Positions 47,286 to 58,036 of a stretch of DNA of 64,000 nt are shown here, piece after piece. Both the position numbers and the translations under genes were made by a program. Position 1 is the stretch's first letter. Every line of letters begins with the position of its first letter. Source of the stretch: Trissonchulus latispiculum (taxonomy: Eukaryota > Nematoda > Enoplea > Enoplida > Ironidae); assembly GCA_030248195.1 (NCBI GenBank), contig JASAND010012498.1, forward strand, positions 1 to 64,000. The letters run 5' to 3'. A model generated the notes under the pieces. It saw only the letters and a program-made list of their open reading frames with translations. It had not been told where the DNA came from and searched no databases.

Positions 47286-50141
47286 CTAACTGGGTTTTTT
47301 GGAAAGCAATAGATGAATGTCCGTTGTATCAAATTTTGCGCAAATCCAACTTTTTTGTATTAATGTCCTTTTTAATACTGTTTTGAACAGTTTGTGTGAA
47401 TATCCTCTTTCTAATAAGCTTATTTTTAATGATATGAGTTGTTCATAAAAGTACTGTTTGCACGAACATATGATAGCTATTCTGCATATTTGGTTATCTA
47501 TCATATTATTGAAAACTGATTTCGAAATATTTGTAGTCGGATCAGGGAACCGGTTTATGCGAAAGTTAAAATCGTCACGTTTATCATACACCTTGGTGTG
47601 GAACAAATTATGGTTTATGCAAATATCTAAGTCTAGTACATTTGCTCTATCACTTTGTTCGTTTACTTTATTTAGCACTAATTCAGCAGGATAAATGTAT
47701 TTATAGTTTAATTCAAGAACATTTTGATCATCTGCCGTGGTTATATCGTCTATGTATCTGAATGTATTCTCTAAATATTCATTTATTGCTAAGTTGTTTT
47801 CATTTGTAACGAATTTGTATTCGAAATGGTGTAATGTTATATTGGCTAAGGTTGGTGCTGCATTTGTTCCCATAGGTATTCCTATTTGTTGTTTAAATAT
47901 GAGATCTCCGAGCATGAAGTATGTGTTATCTATTAAATACCTGCACATATCTATCACTTCTTGTGGGTTTATAGTAGTGAATTTAGGTTCTCCGTTACCC
48001 CAGTATATTTTATCATTTCTTATATGCAGTTTGGAATGTAAGCTGTCCTTTACTAGCTCAGAAACTGCTGTGTTTATTGTCCTGTGTTCTAGATTAGTGT
48101 ATAGTGTGGTGAAGTCAAAAGTATTTATTGTTTTTGCTGCTTTCTTTTTGTTTAAGTGTGTTAAGGTATCAAGGATAGGCTTGTTATTGTTGATTATCCA
48201 GAAAGGGTTACATTTATATTTAGTTTTATATATTTCGCAGAGTTTTTGTCTTTTGGCTAATACTATCTTGAGTATTTTGTCCAGTATTTTTGATAGGTAC
48301 ATTGTGGGTGCATATTTACTGGCTATTATTGTTCTGAATTTTATAGGCTTTTTGTGAAACTTAGGCATTATGTACATGAAAGGTAACTCTTGGTACTGAC
48401 ATGTGTGATTAAGTTTTTTGTTATACGCTATCATATTGGACAATAATTCTTGCTTTGTTTTGTTGTTTTCCACTATGTATGTATTGTTGTTGTTTGTATT
48501 ATCAACTATTCCTACTTCTTTTAGCATAGAATATACATAAAATTGTTTGCAAATGATGGAAAAGTTTTGAGGTGCCTTATCAGTTAAAGTGAATACAAAA
48601 TGTTTACCTAATTGATTTATTTTGTGTTTGAGTTCGTCTACGTCGAAGTTTGATTGAACCATTGGTATATGAATGGTAGGAACTCTTTTCTTAATAGTTT
48701 CACTTACGTAGATTGCCCAGTCTCTCAATTTGTCTATGTCCCATTTGTATTTTTTATGTAGTTTAGTTATATATTTAATTAAACCAGTATCAATGTTTCT
48801 TAGAGTATCCTGTGGTCGAATTTGGCTGTTGATCCTGTATTTTGGGCCATAATTTAGTAGTTGCCTAATTTGATGGTCTTCCACTACATCGAAATTTGAA
48901 GTGATTACGTGATTATGTATAGGGTCCTTGTAGGGAGAGTTTAAGCAGTTACATGTAAATCCATTTTGATGAAAATTTTCCAGGAAGTCGTTGCATTTTA
49001 AGTTTGCTACCGTTGCGCGATAATTTAATATGAAGCTAGCAATTGGCTTGTCATATGAAAAGAAGATGCGTGGACTATGTGCTTGCGTCCTGGTATCAGG
49101 ATAGGGCCATAAGTGTTTGCATGTTTCGAAAACTTTTTTAAATTTTATACCATCTATTTGTTTGTTAAATTCTATAACCATATTTTCTTTATTTTTATTT
49201 TTATTACATTTGTTTATTGTCATTATTTCTGTTCTGAATTCTGTAATGTCCTTAATGAATTCATACAGTACATGACTTTTGAATTGTTCGTTGTGTATAG
49301 CTATTCTTTTGACACTGTTCCATGATGTTGATGTGATTATCTTGTAAATTTCCTTTCTTGACCTAGTGTGTAAAGACAAGAGTTCATTTTGAGAAATATT
49401 TGTGATATTTTTATTAATTCGTTTTGTGCGAATCTTTTTACCAGGAGTTTCCTTGCGGATTAATAAATTGCGTAATATGGATTTTTTAGGATTTTCTCCA
49501 TAAAGAAGATCATTTAAACCATAAGGATACTTGGTTTTTAACTGTTTGATCCAGTACTTTTCTCTCTCTCTTCTGATTTTTGTATCTAATTCTTTTGAAT
49601 TTGTGCTTTCAATGATTTCGATGATTTGTACTGAAAAAGTTTTGCATATTCCCATATTAAAATGAATAGCAAGTCTTTTGCAGCTTGCTCGTAGTGTATT
49701 TTTTAAACTATTCCTGTGCTCTGCTATTCTTTTAGATAATTGTCTTCCAGTTTCTCCCACGTATTGCATTCCACATTGATCGCAAGTAATTAGATACACT
49801 ACGTTATGACTTTTACAAGAGGCTATCAATACCATCGCGGGAGACTTAATACTATATTCATTGTCATTGTAATATCCCTGTATCATATGACCTTCTTTAT
49901 AATGCATGCAACATTTACAATTATTTCTATGGCATTTGACACCTGTTGTAATGGTCGTTATTGTCGGTGGTAGTGTGTCTAAAATGCTTTCGTCTAAAGA
50001 TGTGGACCCTGAGTCGACGGTATTGGGGTCGCCGAGGTCCAAATCCGGAATCCACCAGTTGGGGCATGTATCCTCCTCCCCTGCTACGGAGCCCCCGGAG
50101 GCATTATCCATAAGAAGACTATCCATAAGAAGAAGAAACAA
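47286..50141 (-). CDS. Penelope-like reverse transcriptase with N-terminal GIY-YIG endonuclease (PLE2)
   Basis: 951 aa, intact; one Leu fewer than PLE1 near the start. It has the Cys/His cluster, GIY-YIG (VVYLITCDQCGMQYVGETG), FDFTTLYTNL, GIPMGTNAAPTLAN and YIDD (796-799) motifs. Differences from PLE1 are scattered and mostly conservative (for example LDESILDTLPP for LNESILDTQPP), and the last ~100 codons are almost identical, so the two ORFs are a mosaic of identical and diverged stretches. The expected role is target-primed reverse transcription. Confidence 0.9.
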   Translation of the reverse strand: MFLLLMDSLLMDNASGGSVAGEEDTCPNWWIPDLDLGDPNTVDSGSTSLDESILDTLPPTITTITTGVKCHRNNCKCCMHYKEGHMIQGYYNDNEYSIKSPAMVLIASCKSHNVVYLITCDQCGMQYVGETGRQLSKRIAEHRNSLKNTLRASCKRLAIHFNMGICKTFSVQIIEIIESTNSKELDTKIRREREKYWIKQLKTKYPYGLNDLLYGENPKKSILRNLLIRKETPGKKIRTKRINKNITNISQNELLSLHTRSRKEIYKIITSTSWNSVKRIAIHNEQFKSHVLYEFIKDITEFRTEIMTINKCNKNKNKENMVIEFNKQIDGIKFKKVFETCKHLWPYPDTRTQAHSPRIFFSYDKPIASFILNYRATVANLKCNDFLENFHQNGFTCNCLNSPYKDPIHNHVITSNFDVVEDHQIRQLLNYGPKYRINSQIRPQDTLRNIDTGLIKYITKLHKKYKWDIDKLRDWAIYVSETIKKRVPTIHIPMVQSNFDVDELKHKINQLGKHFVFTLTDKAPQNFSIICKQFYVYSMLKEVGIVDNTNNNNTYIVENNKTKQELLSNMIAYNKKLNHTCQYQELPFMYIMPKFHKKPIKFRTIIASKYAPTMYLSKILDKILKIVLAKRQKLCEIYKTKYKCNPFWIINNNKPILDTLTHLNKKKAAKTINTFDFTTLYTNLEHRTINTAVSELVKDSLHSKLHIRNDKIYWGNGEPKFTTINPQEVIDMCRYLIDNTYFMLGDLIFKQQIGIPMGTNAAPTLANITLHHFEYKFVTNENNLAINEYLENTFRYIDDITTADDQNVLELNYKYIYPAELVLNKVNEQSDRANVLDLDICINHNLFHTKVYDKRDDFNFRINRFPDPTTNISKSVFNNMIDNQICRIAIICSCKQYFYEQLISLKISLLERGYSHKLFKTVLKRTLIQKSWICAKFDTTDIHLLLSKKPS

Positions 50142-50573
50142 CCGCAGGATCAGTGGCCAAAATCCAATCCATAGTCCTTAATCGGGTTTGTGTCGACTCA
50201 GGGCCAATAGCATATTTACCATCGCGGTGTTGTGAAATAGTCCAAGTGATAGCTTTGCTAGTAGTGCAAGGGTGAATATAATGTACACCTAGTCTCCCTG
50301 AATACGAAGTCAGATTAATAATTAATAACTAAAAGTATAATTGTTATCCAGCATTAACAATATTTTACTACAAAAACAATAGATATTAGCGTGAACCATC
50401 CATACATATTTTGTAAGTGAAAATTTGTAATACTGATACGAGTGCACTTATATTAAAAATTGTAAACACCAATTAAAAAATATAGTTTAGTAAGATATGC
50501 GTGTAGGACACGCGAAGCCCAACCTCCAAAGGAAGGAAATCCAAGGGCCGTAAGGAGGCTAGGGCTAAGCACA

Positions 50574-50887
50574 AAGAAGGAGAGAGATTCGTAGATAAGT
50601 GTTTTCTAGGAGTTTATGTATCCCGTATTTATGTCATGCATGGACGCTTCAGGCAAGTCTTAACGTTTATGTATTAAACTGTATATTAAGTCAATGGTAC
50701 TCAATACGATTATGTGCTACAGACACATTCATACGAGTTAGGTGCATTCACTCGCTGACCACTCTGCCAGACTGATACTAGCATTCGGCGGGCGTCGTCA
50801 GTGGCGTACCGACATACTAGTTGCAGCTTTAGGTCTTTTGAGCCCCCGGAGTAAAAAGGTTATGAAAAGCGTTTCTGCCCTGTGGTC
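50574..50887 (-). repeat. Partial PLE 3'-end copy upstream of PLE2 (pseudo-LTR)
   Basis: Matches the last 314 bp of the element (46636-46949), stopping at tgtggtc. It is separated from the PLE2 homology by 64 bp of unrelated sequence (about 50510-50573). Position and orientation fit a pLTR. Confidence 0.7.
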
Positions 50888-51775
50888 AAACCCAGCTTGT
50901 CAGGCTTACTACTACTCCCTAGTGCGCATTGCTTTGAAATTGGACCAAACGAACGAAGACTTAGCATGAGCGTTTACGTTAAAAGTTTAACTGAACACCG
51001 CTGGTCAAGTTATATGATTTTTTCGAAACCCTGGAAGCGGAGCAAGCCTGACCAGACTTCAAAAACAGACAAAATAATCCTCATCAAAACGATAAAAAAG
51101 CAGAATAACGCAAATGCCAAAAAGATCTGGCGGAAATCAAACATAGTTAATGCAAATGTGTCACTGAAAATCTATCCAATCTAATATTATGAGCACGATG
51201 CCAGAATCCCGCATTTTAGAGGGCAGAAGCGTTCTTCAAAAGTACGTATTTTCCTTTCTTTACGCTCAAATTCTGAAAAATGTAGTTAAAAGTTCTTTGC
51301 ATGATATTCCAGTCATAAAGTCAAGTCAAAATTCTGGTATTTTTGCAAGAAATCCTATACAGTCCAGTAAAACAGAATTACGTTTATCAAAATATGTTTA
51401 CCTCTCCAAAATAAATGAATGTTGCAAACTTTCATTACTACCGAACGTAAATGGCTGCTCGTGAACAAAAATTAACTGAACACTGCAGGCAGAGTGCAAA
51501 CTACAAAATTCGATTCAAAATCACAAGCTCAGCAGACAACTGACAGGTTAGTGAAGTAGAAGAGTTTCTGTCAAAGTTGAAATTCAACCGACAAACAATT
51601 ACTACCAACCTGCGAAATAGGCACAACAGAAACTGTACCAGTAAAAAAACAGGAGACATATATTTACAGCTTGGAATAAAAAACAACCAACAGCCACATA
51701 AAAAGACTCAAACAAAGACTGAACACGTATTGAAGTGTTTTGGTGAGCATCTTGGACTATTAGTTAGGCTACTGA
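50888..51775. other. Stretch without recognisable gene
   Basis: AT-rich, with short frames of 60-100 codons rich in Lys, Asn and Ser and without motifs. Nothing else is supported. Confidence 0.4.
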
Positions 51776-52045
51776 GGGCCTATTTCTTTAAAGATTAAAA
51801 TGGTCGGATTAAAAATCAGCCGAGTTAAAATTTTAATTTCTATTTTTTAAAGCAGGATTAAACGGATTAAACGGATTAAAATTAACTCGTTGAGTTTTTA
51901 ATCCGAAGTGTGAATAAAGAAACAGGATTTGATTAAAATTTTAATCCTAGGTGCATTAAAGAAATAGGATTAAATTTAATCTGTTTAACTCGTTTAACTC
52001 GCTGGATTAAATTTTAATCCGTTTAATCTTTAAAGAAATAGGGCC
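51776..52045. mobile_element. 270-bp MITE with GGGCCTATTTC-type ends
   Basis: Inverted ends (cctatttctttaaagattaa and its complement) enclose repeated ggattaaa/tttaatcc motifs. TGA and TTA flank it. The style is that of the large element at 2173-6251 (GGGCC ends, motif-array arms), suggesting the same superfamily. It lies 66 bp past the SMC6 stop codon. Confidence 0.75.
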
Positions 52046-52111
52046 TTAGTTTATAAAAACTGGGGTAGAAGGGGCAACAAATCTACAATACAAAAGAGCA
52101 CCCAGAAAAAG

Positions 52112-52193
52112 CTATTCCTCATCAACGGAGGGGCGTTTACGATCACGAGGGGGCTGAAGCTTGAAATAGTTCAATCGGTCGGCGTCAGAATCT
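52112..52193 (-). CDS. SMC6: SMC6, last exon
   Basis: Sense acceptor tttgcatttcag, then 26 codons and TAG at 52112-52114. The exon completes a Pro codon (CC|A) begun in the previous exon and encodes DSDADRLNYFKLQPPRDRKR followed by an acidic end. This matches the variable C-terminal tail of SMC6 after the ABC ATPase head. The assignment depends on the preceding exon and the phase match. Confidence 0.8.
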
Positions 52194-52870
52194 CTGAAAT
52201 GCAAAAACACAATTTAAAGTTAAGCATGCAAATTTTAATTAGGTTAATTTATTAGGTTTATTAGGTTAATAAAAGTGAATATTATATAAATGACGAAATG
52301 TGAATTTAAACAAAATATCTCGTGTAAGTCCAACCGGTATTCTGTTATTATCTGGACAATGATAATATCATTTTTCTTCCAACTAGGCCAATAGAAAAAG
52401 GGCAGACAAGAAAAAACCTGTCTTGTATGGAAATCGATGCTACACAGAAAAAAAGGACTTTCAAAATTGGATCGAAAATTGTCCTGGCAGAAGAGAGCAA
52501 GCTAATTGGCGAAAATTTTGTTAAAAATCCGGCAAAGTGGGAAAATGTTTTGAAAATTTAGGATGAAAAGGGTTAAATTTGTCGATTTCTTGGGTTATGG
52601 GAGGAGGTGGGAATTTATATATGAGGGCGGGGTGGGGAGGTCGCCGAATACCCCCCCCCAGCAAAAATAAGTGAATCATGAAAAATGAATCAGAAACATC
52701 ATACTTCGACAAACACTAAGCGGACATTTCTGAGCAGACACGCTTGCAATGCATTGAAACAGAAAAAAAACAGGGCAACAAAGGCCCTACCACAAAAAAT
52801 AAAAAATATTTAAAATTAATTTTCCATCCTAAAATTTTACAAAAAACCAATGCTGCTGTATAAAACGTAC
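52194..52870 (-). other. Last intron of SMC6
   Basis: 677 bp, starting GTACGT in sense and ending tttcag. It contains AT-rich sequence with C/G runs at about 52625-52665. No gene inside. Confidence 0.7.
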
Positions 52871-53014
52871 GGAATTTCCAGAGTTGGAATGGTGACAGGT
52901 GTGAGCACAACCAGCTGCAGGTCTCGTCGGAAGTTGAGGGCAAACTTCACAATGATATTGTAGGCCATGGTCCGATGCACGCCGTCCATGAAAACATCAA
53001 TCTCATCCAGACAT
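52871..53014 (-). CDS. SMC6: SMC6, penultimate exon (ATPase head, Walker B and D-loop region)
   Basis: 144 nt, acceptor ctgctctag, donor GTACGT. It encodes CLDEIDVFMDGVHRTMAYNI, then VKFALNFRRDLQLVVLTPVT. This matches the SMC6 C-terminal head, where LDEFDVYMD is the Walker B and D-loop and LLTPQ is the switch region. SMC6 pairs with SMC5 in the DNA-repair and chromosome-compaction complex. The Walker B acidic pair (DE) is kept. The preceding exon (with the signature motif) would lie at higher coordinates, but I could not find it: the next 11 kb is repeats, so the gene has very long introns here. Confidence 0.88.
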
Positions 53015-53160
53015 CTAGAGCAGAAAAACGGGAAGTAGAAAAAGTTCCAAAAAATAAGAAAAAACTTAAATGCCAAAAACAAACACCAAAAAACCGGGAC
53101 CTAAGCTAGGTTGTCTAGTTAGTCAAATTTTAGCAATTAAATCTTTTATGTCGGATCTGA

Positions 53161-54692
53161 ACTAGTAACAAAAATGCCCTAACGGTCATTGCTAAAGGGG
53201 AGAATAGGGAAATGCTGCTAAAGCGGAAAAATGCCAATAGTTTCGTGCAGATTAATGTCTACTCAGCGCCTAAAATTATTGAAACCAGGTTTATGGCGCA
53301 GAATAGGGAATCTAGCCAGCGCCTAAAATGATTGAAACCAGCTTTTTGGTGCAGAATAGGGAATCTAGCCAGCGCCTAAAATGATTGAAACCAGCTTTTT
53401 GGTGCAGAATAGGGAATTCAGTCAGCGCCTAAAATGATTGAAACCAGCTTTTTTACGCAGAATAGGGAATCTAGCCAGCGCCTCAAATGATTGAAACCAG
53501 CTTTTTGGCGCAGAATAGGGAATCTAGCCAGCGCCTAAAATGATTGAAACCAGCTTTTGGGTGCAGAAGCGTCTGGGGTAGAATAGGCGCCTCTCGCCAT
53601 CCACCCTATTCGCGTGAAGTGCTCAGATACGTACTCAATCGCAATGGCGTGAGTATAATACATTGGTTTGAGAAGGCTTATGAGATAACTTGTGAGTAGA
53701 AATGATAAAGTAATTCCACACAAGGAGCTGTCTGCTGGACTGAACACTGTGATGGTGTCATGTAATGTGGCCTCCGCTGTGACCGAATGAATGAATATGA
53801 AAGTCGCTATGAAAAAAATTAGTTACCGCACCCCTAAGATAAAATACGTCTACGTACTGTATGCACATAAACGCATTTGGCTTCGTCAAGTCCACTCAAA
53901 TTCTCCACCACGATAGCGTATATAGCACACGTGTAAGTATATTTAACATGATAAATTTTGTTCCACGATAAATTTTGTTAAACCTCCTGAGCAACATGTG
54001 CAAACCAAGGTTAGCATAATGCGTGAGTTCATACATTCAGCTGTACGCAAATCACTAATAATAATAATAATTACGCATCATCCCTCTACCTAAAGTAAAC
54101 TGGTTTTTTCGAACTTCACGAGGAACTGCTGATGCACTTACACGCACACTTACACACAGCCCCTATGTGACACAGGTATCCACGCAAATGTCAAGCGCTT
54201 ATTTGCTAAGTTCATTCTACGAGAATTCATCTAGTTCACGCGAATAGGGTGGATGGCGAGAGGCGCCTATTGTACCCCAGACGCTTCTGCACCCAAAAGC
54301 TGGTTTCAATCATTTTAGGCGCTGGCTAGATTCCCTATTCTGCACCAAAAAGCTGGTTTCAATCATTTGAGGCGCTGGCTAGATTCCCTATTCTGCGTAA
54401 AAAAGCTGGTTTCAATCATTTTAGGCGCTGACTGAATTCCCTATTCTGCACCAAAAAGCTGGTTTCAATCATTTTAGGCGCTGGCTAGATTCCCTATTCT
54501 GCACCAAAAAGCTGGTTTCAATCATTTTAGGCGCTGGCTAGATTCCCTATTCTGCGCCAAAAACCTGGTTTCAATAATTTTAGGCGCTCAGTAGACATTA
54601 ATCTGCACGAAACTATTGGCATTTTTCCGCTTTAGCAGCATTTCCCTATTCTCCCCTTTAGCAATGACCGTTAGGGCATTTTTGTTACTAGT
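53161..54692. mobile_element. 1.53-kb foldback element with internal ~62-bp tandem repeats
   Basis: Two 458-bp arms (53161-53618 and 54235-54692) are near-perfect inverted copies around a 616-bp core. Each arm holds about six tandem units of roughly 60 bp with gcgcctaaaatgattgaaac and gcagaatagggaatc. No target duplication is obvious. It lies in an SMC6 intron. Confidence 0.85.
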
Positions 54693-54769
54693 TTCTTGCA
54701 TTTTTCCGCTGTAGATCAGATACGTATTACTTTTCAACTTTAATAAGCAACCGGCATTTTCACGGTTAA

Positions 54770-55740
54770 GATGTGTGTAGCAATGTCGGGGAGGCTAGTG
54801 GCGCCGCGTGGGTTAGGATAAAAACCAAAATACTTTTATTAGGACGTTTTATGCAAAGTTGTGCCCACAAAAGCGAGTGTTTAACGCAATTTTCTGAATG
54901 GCTGACGAAGTGCGGGGGGAGTAGCGGCGCCGCGTGGGGTAGGATAGAAATCAAAATAGCAGACTGTTTTAAAAGCACTTTTTATGCAAATTTGAGACCG
55001 CAAAATCGTGGGTTTAGCGCAGTTTTCTGAATGGCTGGCTGATGATGTGCCGAGGGGGAGGGGATGCGGCTCCGCGTGGGGACATAGATATTTAAATAGC
55101 CGGCTCTTATATGCGAATTTGTGAGCGCAAATGAGTGTTTAATGCAGTTCTCTGATCGGTTGCCGATATTTGGGGGGGCAGCGGCGCCGCGTGGGGACAC
55201 AGAGATTTAAATAGCAGGCTCTTATATGCGAATTTGTGAGCGCAAATGAGTGTTTAATGCAGTTCTCTGATCGGTTGCCGATATTTGGGCCTGGGTTTCC
55301 TTTAGTGGGGGGAGGTGCCCCCCACTCGACCCCTTCCCCCCCAACTCGTTCCCCCCAACGTTTTTGAGCTACCCCCCCCCACTCACTATAGGATGCCAAG
55401 AAAATGCCAAATTTTTAGGATTTCTGGTCAAAATTTTCAAAACGTTTCCGGCTTCGCCGGATTTTTTTGGTCAAACATGGTCTATTTTGGTACTCAAACT
55501 TGATTTTTGAGCACTTGTAAGCATAGTTATAGCAGTATATGTAGAAAACAGGCTATTTTTACTGAATTTTTGGCATTTTTAGGTCACTTTGGATCCCCCC
55601 ACTTTTGGTCTTCCCCCCCACTAGTGCAAAGTTGTGCCCACAAAAGCGAGTGTTTAACGCAATGTTCTGAATGGCTGACAATGTGCGGAGGGGGGGGGGG
55701 TAGCGGCGCCGCGTGGAGAACGATAGAAATATCATAGAAA
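54770..55740. repeat. Satellite of ~115-133-bp units, interrupted
   Basis: Unit starts at 54853, 54986, 55113 and 55228, plus partial units at both ends. The shared core is agtgtttaa(c/t)gcagtt.tctga and gcggcgccgcgtggg. The array resumes at 55623 after the insertion. Confidence 0.8.
55290..55622. mobile_element. GC-edged MITE inserted in the satellite
   Basis: G/C-run-rich ends enclose ggtcaaaattttcaaaa-like sequence, which also occurs at 36230-36260 and 45598-45625. It breaks a satellite unit. Ends not fixed to the base. Confidence 0.55.
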
Positions 55741-56089
55741 CAAGTTAGTTTACGTACCACTATTTTTCCTTTTTCGGAATTTATTTCTGGGATGAAGTGA
55801 ACAAAAACAGAAGCCCGTCCAATATTAAAGAAATAAATAAAATACACTCTCCTGCTAATTCCAACATTTCCCAGTTATCATATGTACACGTAAAAACACA
55901 TTAAATTCCTATATTAGTAGTGCATGCGACCTCTGCCAGACTTGGTTCAAACACTTGCGGCTCATCAGTGGAGAAGTGTAGAACTAAGTTCTTTAGGATG
56001 CTTTGGAAAAATCTTTTACAAAATAAGTGAAAGATAGTTTCGCCGCCAGTCGCCTCATAAAGTGTCATTAGTGTGGTGAACAAACATAT
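55741..56089. other. Stretch without supported gene
   Basis: A minus-strand frame (about 55770-55845) encodes ASVFVHFIPEINSEKG before a GTACGT donor-like site and could be an SMC-related exon, but I could not place it in any family. Otherwise nothing. Confidence 0.3.
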
Positions 56090-56330
56090 ATGACATCCAA
56101 AATATGAAAAATTTTCTCACTTTGAACACTGTTAACAATGGCGGGTAGGGTAAGAAATTGGACAATTCCCTAATATTTCGATAATTAAAATATTGAAAAC
56201 ATGAAACATAAAATTCTAACAGAATGAAATTAATAAATTTCATCACCGTTTCCTTAAATTATATATATTTTTGATAAGTATATACTCAGAAAGGAGGAAC
56301 TCGATAGATTCTGAAGACAAGACAAAAACT
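56090..56330. repeat. ~225-bp repeat unit, single copy
   Basis: Matches the tandem units at 62940-63410 in the same orientation: tttcgataattaaaa, aaatttcatcaccgtttcc and ggaactcgatagattctg occur in order. Confidence 0.7.
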
Positions 56331-56339
56331 ACAGTACAG

Positions 56340-56790
56340 CTCATTCCAAAGTGCGTTTGAAGCGAAGTCTCATGTCTGGCGAAATGTCGCGAGCGCACGC
56401 GAAATTCGCGAAGGCTTTGCGACATTTGTGTATATTTTTCGCGATATGTCGTACCAAAATTTGAATTTCGCGAAGTCGCATAGAAACTTCGCGTAACTTC
56501 GCGAAATTTTCCCAGATTTCGTGAAATTTCTTCCCTTTCGCGAAAACGTCTCGCGATCTTCGCGAATCACTTCGCGAAGTTCGGTAGCTAAAGTTTTGTT
56601 AGCTAATTTGAGGGGTTTTCTCCATATCTACCAAAATTCTGGGTAAATTTTAAATTGTAGCTTTGGCTCAAATTTATATATCTCTTCGCGAAATGTCGCG
56701 TAATTTACGCGACGTTGTGCGACATTTCGCGAAGTTGTCGCGACATCTGCGGAAACGTTTTGTGGATTAACGTCTTTTGGAGAATCCTAA
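56340..56790. repeat. tcgcgaa-rich repeat, copy 1
   Basis: Dense ttcgcgaa and gcgaaatgtcgcg motifs on both sides of a short spacer. It is the inverted copy of 62450-62930. Both could form long hairpins. No ORF beyond compositional frames. Confidence 0.7.
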
Positions 56791-57120
56791 GTTATGACGT
56801 TTTGACTTGCGGATAGTAGCGTAGGTACAAAAAATTTTCAGGGGGGCGGTTTTAACCGAGGACTTTTGAGGGGGGGGGGTAAAATTTTCTAGTGTTGCGT
56901 AACATGCACACTGCGTATTATATATACTGCAAGTTGTCCTATTAATTCAAAAGTCTTCTATGGTTTATGTTTTCGATTTGTTACAACTGAAAGCGTTACG
57001 CTAAGTCGCAAATGGGGGTCTGGGGGGCGGAGCCACCCAGAAGTTGAGAAAATTTTTAAATTTCGCCATTAAACTCTATTGAAACATTTAATTCTTTATA
57101 ATATAATTAATCTAATTATA
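56791..57120. other. Fragment of dispersed repeat and spacer
   Basis: 56818-56890 matches 23578-23650 (gtacaaaaaattttcagggg then G runs). No gene. Confidence 0.45.
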
Positions 57121-57486
57121 TATCAATTGACTAACAACATTTTGTATATACCTTTATTTGCTATTTTCTGCGTTTACTGTCTTGTCCGAAGACTGAAACT
57201 ATTAGGATGCTCCCATTAAGAACTGCGTATTCTGATCATATCAACCAATTATGCCAAGGCTGATGATGTTCGGAATAACGCAGATAACAGCAAAACTGCA
57301 AATTATCAATTGACTAACAACATTTTGTATATACCTTTATTTGCTATTTTCTGCGTTTACTGTCTTGTCCGAAAACTGAAACTATTAGGATGCTCCCATT
57401 AAGAACTGCGTATTCTGATCATATCAACCAATTATGCCAAGGCTGATGATGTTCGGAATAACGCAGATAACAGCAAAACTGCAAAG
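57121..57486. repeat. Tandem duplication, 183-bp unit
   Basis: Units at 57121 and 57304 are identical apart from an occasional substitution (gaagactg/gaaaactg), so the duplication is recent. Confidence 0.88.
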
Positions 57487-57963
57487 CAACTTATATTACA
57501 AACGTTCGTTAGTATGTTTTTTGGAGGTTTTTTGGAGTGCTGAGCTCGAATTTGGCATTAGTTTTGCCCTCGCGGATGCGCCAGAGGCATTTTACAAAAA
57601 GCTGATAGTGATTTTTCTTTTGTGAATTAGTTCACAAAAAAATCACCCGGCGGTGGCGAAGCCAGAGGACATGGCAGGGAATCCAATATATTGTTGGATA
57701 GCTTAGAGTTAGGACATGTCACATGCATAATATGGGGTAGCTGCGCAAAGTCCATAGTGAGTACCAGCAAAGATTTCAAATTTGGTCCGAAGTTGTCCGA
57801 GGGTCCAATTTTGGGTGGGTTGACTATTTGTGGCACCCTAGTCGGAGGAGTTGGGCCTCGGCAGCCAAACTTGCTTACGTGTTTGTCCGCGTTGTATAAC
57901 GCATTATTAATTCATTGTCACTTAAGTTTGGATACGAACTCCTTCTAGCTTGGTGCGACTGTA
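57487..57963. other. Stretch without supported gene
   Basis: A weak plus-strand frame at 57691-57948 lacks any motif. Nothing else is seen. Confidence 0.35.
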
Positions 57964-58036
57964 GGCTCGGTAGCTCAGTTGGCAGAGCGTCGGAGCGTTC
58001 ATCCGAAAGTCGTGGGTACGAATCCCACCCGAGGCC
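57964..58036 (+). tRNA. tRNA-like sequence, anticodon GTT (Asn-like), possibly a SINE head
   Basis: A cloverleaf can be drawn: acceptor GGCTCGG/CCGAGGC (one G-G mismatch at 2-71), D arm GCTC...GAGC, anticodon stem TCGGA/TCCGA with loop GCGTTCA, T arm GTGGG/CCCAC with loop TACGAAT. The A box (TAGCTCAGTTGG) is intact; the B box has one change (GGTACGAATCC). Position 33 is C instead of the near-universal U. A hairpin with a T run (cccgaatttttcggg) follows, a possible Pol III stop. The odd base and the mismatch suggest a pseudogene or tRNA-derived SINE rather than a working tRNA. Confidence 0.45.

Larger units (their letters stand above)
45068..50509. repeat. Large direct repeat, copy B (5.4 kb)
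   Basis: The counterpart of 35706-41150. Here the foldback MITE is complete with its target duplication, so B retains the original junction and A is the derived copy. Confidence 0.82.
46636..50509 (-). mobile_element. Naiad-type Penelope-like element, copy 2 (PLE2)
   Basis: Same layout as PLE1, with an intact 951-codon ORF. In sense it is preceded, 64 bp upstream, by a partial 3'-end copy (50574-50887), which fits the pseudo-LTR arrangement known for Penelope-like elements. Confidence 0.87.

Noticed and set aside
55770..55845. Minus-strand exon-like frame with ASVFVHFIPEINSEKG before GTACGT
   Set aside because: It resembles SMC-family N-terminal strands only vaguely, and its phase with the SMC6 exons cannot be tested.
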